Source: Prevotella sp.
Lineage (GTDB): Bacteria > Bacteroidota > Bacteroidia > Bacteroidales > Bacteroidaceae
Length of the DNA: 64,000 nt
NCBI GenBank assembly: GCA_017449495.1
Contig: JAFTFO010000033.1
Coordinates: 1-64,000 of the forward strand
Reading direction: 5' to 3'
A program made the position numbers and the translations under genes. Under the pieces are notes generated by a model. The model saw nothing but the letters and a program-made list of their open reading frames with translations. It was not told where the DNA came from and made no database searches. This document shows, piece by piece, positions 58,628 to 64,000 of the stretch; the stretch's first letter is position 1, and each line of letters begins with the position of its first letter.

Positions 58628-59791
58628 TTACTTCACGGTGCGAGCCTTTCCATCTTTGAATACGAGATACTCCAGAGTGTGGAATCCTCGGAGGCTCTGA
58701 GCAGCCTCAATTTTCTCGTCGCTGTCACCGTCTTCCCAGTTCAGACCAGCAAAGTTCTGATTTTTCATGATCTGTGCAATCATGGCCTGGTCGAGAGGCC
58801 AAGAGTCCATGTTGGGGTCAAGACCCATTTCATCGACGGGGCCGAAGAGGAAGGCCTCACTCGACTCCCACGGCTCACGGGCTGCCAGCCAAGCATTGGC
58901 ACAGGCTGCAAAGGCGTTGTTGGATGGGGCTGCCTTGAAAGCCTTCACGGCATCGTCGAGTTTGGCGTTGAGTTCTGCCAAATCTTTATAGGAAGGAAGC
59001 ACCACAGCGTCAACATACTGCTTTACAATGGGATCGAGCGTTGCGTCGTCGTTGATGTTCTCACTAAAGTAGGGCTTAAGAGTGTTCTCTATAAAGTCGC
59101 CCAGATCGGCGCAGGCATCCATGGCCTCAGCAGCCTCCTTTGAGTTGATGTTGCTACGGAAGGGCTGTGGAATGGCGTAGATGGCATCGGCAGCGTTCTT
59201 GATAGCCTGCTTGGCCTGTGTGTCGAGTTCAGGATTCTTGGTTGCAAGAACAGCAGAAAGAGAGTTGGGGCTGATGCTTCCGTCGCGAGTGCCATAGTAA
59301 GCATTACGGATGGAGTAGATGTTGTTGCGATAGTCGTCGCGAGAGTGCCAACTGTACCACGACTCCACAGCATAGAGAGCCTCCTCGCGGTTGCCGGCCT
59401 GATACAGGCGATAGGGCTCGCCGATCTTCTGGTCACCCACCTCACCGGCGATGTCGATGCATCCGTCGAAGATCTGCTCCACGCAGTCGATGGCCGACTT
59501 ATACTCGTCACTATTGTGGTTCTTGAAAATGGCAGCATAACCATTGTCCCACGCATCATAGAGGGTCTGGGCATCTGTCTTCAACAGGCTGGAGACGACC
59601 GTCATGTAATTGGCCCACTGCTCTGCATAACCTTCGTTGTAGTCGAGATCATTGGCGTTGTTTACATCGATCTCTACGGTCTCTGTTCCCGTGTTGGGAT
59701 CGTCGTTCTTGTCATCACCACAGGCCACCACGCTGAATGTCAGGGTCAGCGCTGCGGCAAACATCATTGCAAACTTTGTAATCTTTTTCAT
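58628..59791 (-). CDS. Imelysin-family (IrpA-like) lipoprotein
   Basis: This 387-residue lipoprotein (lipobox VVAC) has an imelysin domain from ~45 to 385. The family motif GFHTLEYLVF (GxHxxE) is near the C-terminus, and AAREPWESSEAFLFGPVDEMGLDPNMDSWPLD is the central segment. Imelysins bind or handle iron in the periplasm or on the surface and often occur with DUF1111 di-haem proteins. No protease activity is expected. It is second gene of the operon, 35 bases after the barrel protein. Confidence 0.92.
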   Translation of the reverse strand: MKKITKFAMMFAAALTLTFSVVACGDDKNDDPNTGTETVEIDVNNANDLDYNEGYAEQWANYMTVVSSLLKTDAQTLYDAWDNGYAAIFKNHNSDEYKSAIDCVEQIFDGCIDIAGEVGDQKIGEPYRLYQAGNREEALYAVESWYSWHSRDDYRNNIYSIRNAYYGTRDGSISPNSLSAVLATKNPELDTQAKQAIKNAADAIYAIPQPFRSNINSKEAAEAMDACADLGDFIENTLKPYFSENINDDATLDPIVKQYVDAVVLPSYKDLAELNAKLDDAVKAFKAAPSNNAFAACANAWLAAREPWESSEAFLFGPVDEMGLDPNMDSWPLDQAMIAQIMKNQNFAGLNWEDGDSDEKIEAAQSLRGFHTLEYLVFKDGKARTVK

Positions 59792-59826
59792 TGTTGTTAA
59801 ATTATTAATTGATGATTATTTTGTTC

Positions 59827-61209
59827 TCATTTCTTGGCGAACCAGAGTTGATAGGCTACGCCGATGCGGAATTCGTTCTCGCTATTATAGGGGCCGGAAC
59901 CGAATATCTTGCTGGTACCGATCTGACGAGTGGTATAGTCTGCCTTCACGACCAGGTTAGACAGAGGACGCCAGTTCAGACCAAATGACCACAGGCTCAC
60001 CTGACAGCGATCATCGCCAATCAAACCCTGCTCACACTCTTCCTGGGGGTTATAATAATTATAATGTACGAAAGGAAAGACCACCGGGAAGGCACTGACG
60101 TTGGGGAAGAATGACTTCAAGTTGACACCAACCTCAGCACTCCAGTCAACGGCTTTCTTGGCTACTGGTCCCATGCGGCTGTAGGGCGACTTGCTGGAGT
60201 AGCGGCGGTTCGCGGCTGTGATACCTACTGTCTCCGTAATGTTTCCGGAGAGGTAGTTGGCACGAGCAGTCACGTACTTATTCACATATTGTGCGTCGAA
60301 AGAATAGAGCAGCACGTTGATATCATCGTATTCTGCATAGGTAATCAGCTTGTCGGCATTCTTCTGGGCCTTTGGGTTATAGAGCACCGAAGCACCCAGA
60401 CGAAGACCCTTGATGCCCGTCCAGTTCAGTCGGGCTGTATAGGCAGGGGCTGAGAAATTGTCTACCTCCAAGAAACCCTGCTTGGCTTTCTTCACCCAGT
60501 TGTAACAATCGAATCCGTTCGGGTTGAGGCCGCTGGTAATCATGGCTTCATAGTCAAATGTGGCGGCACCCTTGCCGAAGCGTCCGAAGAATTCCAGACC
60601 CGTTTCGTGCCACGTCGATGCCATGATGGTCGTGGCACCCTCAGGACGGGCTGCCGTGAAGAAGTTCAGCGGCTCGTGGTGAGAGTTTGTCAGACCTACG
60701 GGGATGATCATATGGCCCACACGGACATTGAAGGCTGGAATGATCAGACGTGTCAGATGGAATTGCTCAAGGGCCACCTCACCACCTTTTTCTACTTCCG
60801 TCTCGTATTCGCCGTTCTCACTACCCGACTGTGACTCTATCTCGTAGGTGATACCCGTACCACCCGATTCAAATTCTACCTCGGCCGAGAGAATCCAGTT
60901 GGGAGTGATCTTGTATTCACCCTCCAGCACGAAACGGGGGATGCTGATCTCGTTGTGGTTCTTCTTCGTATTTCCCTTGCTACTGCCATAGTATCGGTTC
61001 AATCCGTAATCCTTAAAGGTTGCAAGCATCTCACCATAGCTGCCAATACGCCATTTGTTGTAACCATTCACATCGTCAGAAGGCGCTTTGGCCTGTGTGC
61101 TCTGAACTTCCTGAGTTTCAGGAGCCTCAAGACTGATGTTCTCTGGTTCTGCTGCCTGTGCTGAACAAAGAATGGCTCCTGTTGCGAGCATACTGAATAG
61201 TCTTCTCAT
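59827..61209 (-). CDS. Outer-membrane beta-barrel protein of the imelysin locus
   Basis: This is a 460-residue barrel-type protein with signal peptide (LATGAILCSAQA). Strands alternate throughout, and the end IGVAYQLWFAKK fits an outer-membrane C-terminus. Segments LEGEYKITPNWILSAEVEFE and VRVGHMIIPVGLTNSHHEPLNFFTAARPEG resemble porin-like proteins near cytochrome loci. It is first gene of a seven-gene operon, with TACCTTTG at 61261-61268. Confidence 0.82.
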   Translation of the reverse strand: MRRLFSMLATGAILCSAQAAEPENISLEAPETQEVQSTQAKAPSDDVNGYNKWRIGSYGEMLATFKDYGLNRYYGSSKGNTKKNHNEISIPRFVLEGEYKITPNWILSAEVEFESGGTGITYEIESQSGSENGEYETEVEKGGEVALEQFHLTRLIIPAFNVRVGHMIIPVGLTNSHHEPLNFFTAARPEGATTIMASTWHETGLEFFGRFGKGAATFDYEAMITSGLNPNGFDCYNWVKKAKQGFLEVDNFSAPAYTARLNWTGIKGLRLGASVLYNPKAQKNADKLITYAEYDDINVLLYSFDAQYVNKYVTARANYLSGNITETVGITAANRRYSSKSPYSRMGPVAKKAVDWSAEVGVNLKSFFPNVSAFPVVFPFVHYNYYNPQEECEQGLIGDDRCQVSLWSFGLNWRPLSNLVVKADYTTRQIGTSKIFGSGPYNSENEFRIGVAYQLWFAKK

Positions 61210-61260
61210 ATCTTATATTACTCTTTTACTCTTATATTTCTCTTTTACATTTTTCGGCTG

Positions 61261-61422
61261 CAAAGGTACGTCGATTCGGGCAATACGCCAATACCTAAAA
61301 ATGGTGAAATCGCCTGAAATGGGGATTCCTGGCAAATAAAGAAAAGTGAAAATACCTACTTGTTATTATTGTCTATGTCGAAAAATATGTCTAATTTTGC
61401 ACCCAGTAATCAAAAATAGGTA
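61261..61422. promoter_or_regulatory. Divergent control region, imelysin operon and RIC-LuxR regulator
   Basis: CAAAGGTA (61261-61268) is TACCTTTG for the leftward operon. TAATTTTG (61392-61399) faces the regulator starting at 61444. Between and beside them TACCTA occurs at 61292-61297 and 61353-61358 and its inverse TAGGTA at 61417-61422. These are possible regulator half-sites, but the words are short. Confidence 0.55.
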
Positions 61423-61443
61423 ATAAAAAGGTAAAAAGTAAAG

Positions 61444-62406
61444 ATGAAGAATCAAAAGCTATACGAGGCCGATGATAAGATGATTTCGCTTATCCGTGAC
61501 AATTACGACCTGCTCCAGTCCTTGGGCAGTTTCGGCATCAACCTTGGCTTTGGCGACAAGACCGTGAAGGAGACTTGTGAAGACAACCATGTGGATACCT
61601 ACACATTCCTCGCCGTGGTGAACTATACCATCAACGGTAACGGCGAGTTCGAGGCTGACGAACAACTCAGTGTCCCCACGCTGCTCCACTATCTGGAGGC
61701 CAGCCACGCTTACTTCCTCGATTTCCAACTGCCCTTTATCCGCAGGGAACTTGCTGAGTCGCTCAACGAAGACGACTCTTTGGCTCGCCTCATTCTTCGC
61801 TTCTACGATGAGTATGCCCACGAAATACGCCGTCACATGAAGTATGAGCAGAAAACATTGTTCCCCTATGTGGAGTCGCTGATAGAAGGACATCCGGCCA
61901 ACGACTATAACGTTGAGACGTTCTCAAAACACCATGGGGCTACCGATAAGAAACTGCGTGAGCTGAAACTCCTTATTATTAAATATCTGCCTCAGGACGG
62001 ACTTCACAACAACCAACTCACCGCCACCCTTCACGATATCTACGAGAATGAGGTGTGGCTGCGTCAGCACGCCATGGTCGAGGATCATATCTTCGTGCCA
62101 GCTATTCGACGCTTAGAGCAGGAAACCAAACAAAGTGATGTGGCGCGCAACATCTCCGACATGGTCTTCAAGAGCAGTGCCAGTCAGAACCCTGATGCTC
62201 TCTCCGACCGTGAGAAAGATGTCATCATCTCATTAGTGCAAGGCATGTCGAATAAAGAGATTGCCGATCACCTTTGCATCTCGGTGAATACGGTTATCAC
62301 CCATCGTCGTAACATTGCCCGTAAGCTACAGATTCATTCCCCCGCAGGTCTCACTATCTACGCCATTGTTAACAACCTTGTGGATATTTCCTCTGTCAAA
62401 CTCTAA
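61444..62406 (+). CDS. RIC/hemerythrin di-iron domain fused to LuxR-type regulator
   Basis: This 320-residue fusion has residues ~12-60 matching the N-terminal ScdA/RIC domain (FGINLGFGDKTVKETC). Residues ~78-222 form a hemerythrin-like four-helix bundle with candidate di-iron ligands His88, His131, Glu135, His163/164, His209 and Glu213. Their spacing parallels E. coli YtfE (84, 129, 133, 160, 204, 208). Residues ~253-315 are a LuxR/NarL HTH (SDREKDVIISLVQGMSNKEIADHLCISVNTVITHRRNI). No receiver domain is present, so the di-iron centre is the probable sensor (O2, NO, peroxide or iron). It is divergent from the imelysin/cytochrome operon, its likely target. Confidence 0.9.
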   Translation: MKNQKLYEADDKMISLIRDNYDLLQSLGSFGINLGFGDKTVKETCEDNHVDTYTFLAVVNYTINGNGEFEADEQLSVPTLLHYLEASHAYFLDFQLPFIRRELAESLNEDDSLARLILRFYDEYAHEIRRHMKYEQKTLFPYVESLIEGHPANDYNVETFSKHHGATDKKLRELKLLIIKYLPQDGLHNNQLTATLHDIYENEVWLRQHAMVEDHIFVPAIRRLEQETKQSDVARNISDMVFKSSASQNPDALSDREKDVIISLVQGMSNKEIADHLCISVNTVITHRRNIARKLQIHSPAGLTIYAIVNNLVDISSVKL

Positions 62407-62417
62407 ATTTCACCAGT

Positions 62418-64000
62418 TTACTGTTTGAACCTTATTTTTAATCCGACGACCAGCATACGGCCGGGGGAGTAGAGGGCGTATTTGCGATTGGTGCTGTCGA
62501 TACGACGGTCTACACGGTTGAAGAGATTGTCAATACCGAGAGTGGGCTCCAGAACCGAGGAAGAACGATGAAGGACGAAGGTGTGGCGGGTGTGGAGATT
62601 CCACAGTCCGAAGCCTGGGGCATCTTCATAACTTGTGTAATAGGTCTTTGACTGGAGTTTGCCGTTGAGGTTGACATGCAGGGCATAGCGGGACCATGAG
62701 TGATGCCAATTGGCAGCCACGGTGGCGGCATGGCGGATGCTGCGCTCCATGACGGTCCACTCCCCATCGCTCTTGGTGCGGGCATAGGTGTAGGCGTAGT
62801 TGGCTGAGAGATTGAACCCCTTGAAGAGATTGGCAGAGACGTTCACCTGCACCCCCTTCACATCGCCCATATCGCTGTTCTGATAGCGCGAATAGCGCTC
62901 CAGCTTTGAACCTTGGTCGTCGGTCATCTCCGGGAACTCCTGACGCAGACGTCCAAGGGAACTGTCGTCAACGGGGATGTCCTGACGCACCACCATATCA
63001 TTGATACGATTGAGGAATCCTGTCAGGCTGACAGCCACGGCATCGCTCCGGTATTCGGCATTGAGCGACACGTAATGGCTGCGCTCGGCCTGAAGGTCTT
63101 GGTTGCCGAAGATAATCTGGGGCTTGCCACGATTCACGGAGAAATAGCGGTAGTATATCTCATCGAGCCCGGGGGCACGGAAGCCTGCCGAGTAAGTGGC
63201 ACGGAAACGGAAGTCGCCCGATGCGGCCATCAGCACAAACTTGGGTGTGAACTGGCTGCCGAAAGTCTCGTGGCTGGTATAACGCAGGCCGAGGGTGGCC
63301 GTCAGGGTGCGCAGGAACTGCTGATCGTGTTGGGCATAGGCAGCGATGGTGTAGGCTCGTTGGTGGATATCGCCCGAAGTGGCTGTCAGACGATCCTGAC
63401 GCCAGTCGGCTCCGAAGATGGTGGTGCCATGATCCACGAGTCCGAGGATGGCTTTCAGCTCTGCCTCCATGGAGCGTTGCTTCTTCGACTGCACATAGTC
63501 GCCAATAGCATACGTCTTTGTCTCCACGTCGTACTCCTTGCCATAGCGGAAGCGGTCGACGGTGAATGAGGCCTGCAACGAGTTTTTGGCCGTAAACTTA
63601 TAGATACCCCCCACATCATAGCGAAACCCTTTGTAGCGCATCTCGTAGTCCGTGCCACCAGTGATGTCGTCGCGGGTGTTGGGACGGTCGGTGATCTTGT
63701 GAGAATAGTCTAAATCTGCATGGAGGGCCAGATGCTGGTTGGGGGCGTAGGTGAATGTCTGCGAGACAACGTTGGAGCGGTAGCCCGTAAACAGCGGGGC
63801 GATGGTCTGCTGCGTCTCCGTGTCCGATCCCTTCTTGTATTCCAGGTCGTTGTTTTGGTAGCTGTCGGCCCGGTCGTGGGTGAACGACGTGTAGGAGCCG
63901 AAGCCTTTCTGAGAGATGTCGAGGTTGACGCTCTCTGCCAACACGCCATGACCGCTGGCAGTAGTAGCGTTGGTAACGCTACAGATAGAGTTGGTGGGCT
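62418..64000 (-). CDS. TonB-dependent receptor, 5' end outside the window
   Basis: The frame is open from the stop at 62418 to the window edge (about 527 codons), so the N-terminal part lies beyond 64000. What is present is most of the 22-strand barrel, with repeated YxxSHxxxG-type strand patterns, the TonB receptor segments TYSAGFRAPGLDEIYYRY and ERSHYVSLNAEYRSDAV, and a C-terminal VVGLKIRFKQ. Ligand (haem, cobalamin or siderophore) cannot be assigned; location beside an iron/haem locus makes an iron-related ligand plausible. It converges with the regulator, with an 11-base gap. Confidence 0.9.
   Translation of the reverse strand, partial: PTNSICSVTNATTASGHGVLAESVNLDISQKGFGSYTSFTHDRADSYQNNDLEYKKGSDTETQQTIAPLFTGYRSNVVSQTFTYAPNQHLALHADLDYSHKITDRPNTRDDITGGTDYEMRYKGFRYDVGGIYKFTAKNSLQASFTVDRFRYGKEYDVETKTYAIGDYVQSKKQRSMEAELKAILGLVDHGTTIFGADWRQDRLTATSGDIHQRAYTIAAYAQHDQQFLRTLTATLGLRYTSHETFGSQFTPKFVLMAASGDFRFRATYSAGFRAPGLDEIYYRYFSVNRGKPQIIFGNQDLQAERSHYVSLNAEYRSDAVAVSLTGFLNRINDMVVRQDIPVDDSSLGRLRQEFPEMTDDQGSKLERYSRYQNSDMGDVKGVQVNVSANLFKGFNLSANYAYTYARTKSDGEWTVMERSIRHAATVAANWHHSWSRYALHVNLNGKLQSKTYYTSYEDAPGFGLWNLHTRHTFVLHRSSSVLEPTLGIDNLFNRVDRRIDSTNRKYALYSPGRMLVVGLKIRFKQ

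Noticed and set aside
1..64000. tRNA or rRNA genes
   Set aside because: I looked for T-loop GTTCGAnTC with an acceptor pair and for rRNA motifs and found only matches inside coding sequence; a covariance search could not be run.

Overview
The window looks like a chromosomal segment of a Bacteroidales bacterium, most likely a Prevotella-type member of the Prevotellaceae. Nearly every transcription unit is preceded by the Bacteroidetes -7 box TAnnTTTG (usually TAnCTTTGCAGC). Other lineage hallmarks are fimbrillin-type lipoproteins, a type III glutamine synthetase, 790-residue double-FtsX permeases, a TonB receptor, CcsA-type cytochrome c biogenesis features and the holA/HsdR_N neighbourhood. 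I saw no rRNA, tRNA, CRISPR array or complete insertion sequence.

Layout. 0.4-1.3 kb: a YafQ-type toxin-antitoxin pair between two ~155-bp direct repeats that each carry a hairpin and a promoter. 1.3-9.2 kb: a secreted protein, a histidine-kinase-like ATPase plus STAS-like pair, and a four-gene surface lipoprotein operon (fimbrillins, MBG/Big2 domains, an Asp-rich protein). The kinase/STAS pair and the lipoprotein operon share the same 80-bp promoter block. 9.4-14.1 kb: a decayed HEPN/MNT module, an iteron-like repeat field, a VirE/D5-type ATPase and a convergent XRE protein. 14.2-19.5 kb: core genes (holA, HsdR_N-like, zinc-ribbon coiled coil, Nif3), a secreted nuclease and a CMD-cupin protein. 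19.7-20.9 kb: a palindromic element and a second MNT/HEPN pair with a frameshifted HEPN. 21-32.6 kb: a BNR-repeat secreted protein, an esterase, a FetAB-like transporter, an aguA-aguB-glnN-buk operon, a DUF4910 peptidase and a histidine acid phosphatase. 32.7-35.2 kb: vitamin B6 synthesis (pdxS, pdxT) next to an unusual kinase-like/AraC fusion regulator.

35.1-53.2 kb is a dispersed MacB-type export system: one ABC ATPase, three double-FtsX permeases, HlyD and TolC, and a two-component pair (REC-Fis regulator plus histidine kinase). All five promoter regions carry the same pair of 17-bp operators. The first palindrome (TGTCTAAAAATTAGACA or one mismatch) starts exactly 50 bp beyond the end of the -7 box, so the scattered genes form one regulon. 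Cargo lies between the transporter genes: a HipBST-like tripartite toxin-antitoxin module, an AAA ATPase, and a radical-SAM/DUF4130 DNA-repair pair. A hipB fragment beside the ATPase operator shows that a second hip cassette was lost.

53.2-62.4 kb holds a seven-gene operon: beta-barrel protein, imelysin, di-heme DUF1111 oxidoreductase, porin, cytochrome c lipoprotein, RidA-like protein and CcsA-like periplasmic fragment. It is divergent from a regulator that fuses a RIC/hemerythrin di-iron domain to a LuxR-type DNA-binding domain. A TonB-dependent receptor runs off the right edge. I read this end as an iron/redox-linked envelope locus.

The strongest leads are the five-promoter regulon, the pseudokinase-AraC regulator beside pdxST, the hemerythrin-LuxR regulator, a palindrome embedded in frame inside aguA, and two copies of a spacing-conserved palindromic intergenic element.
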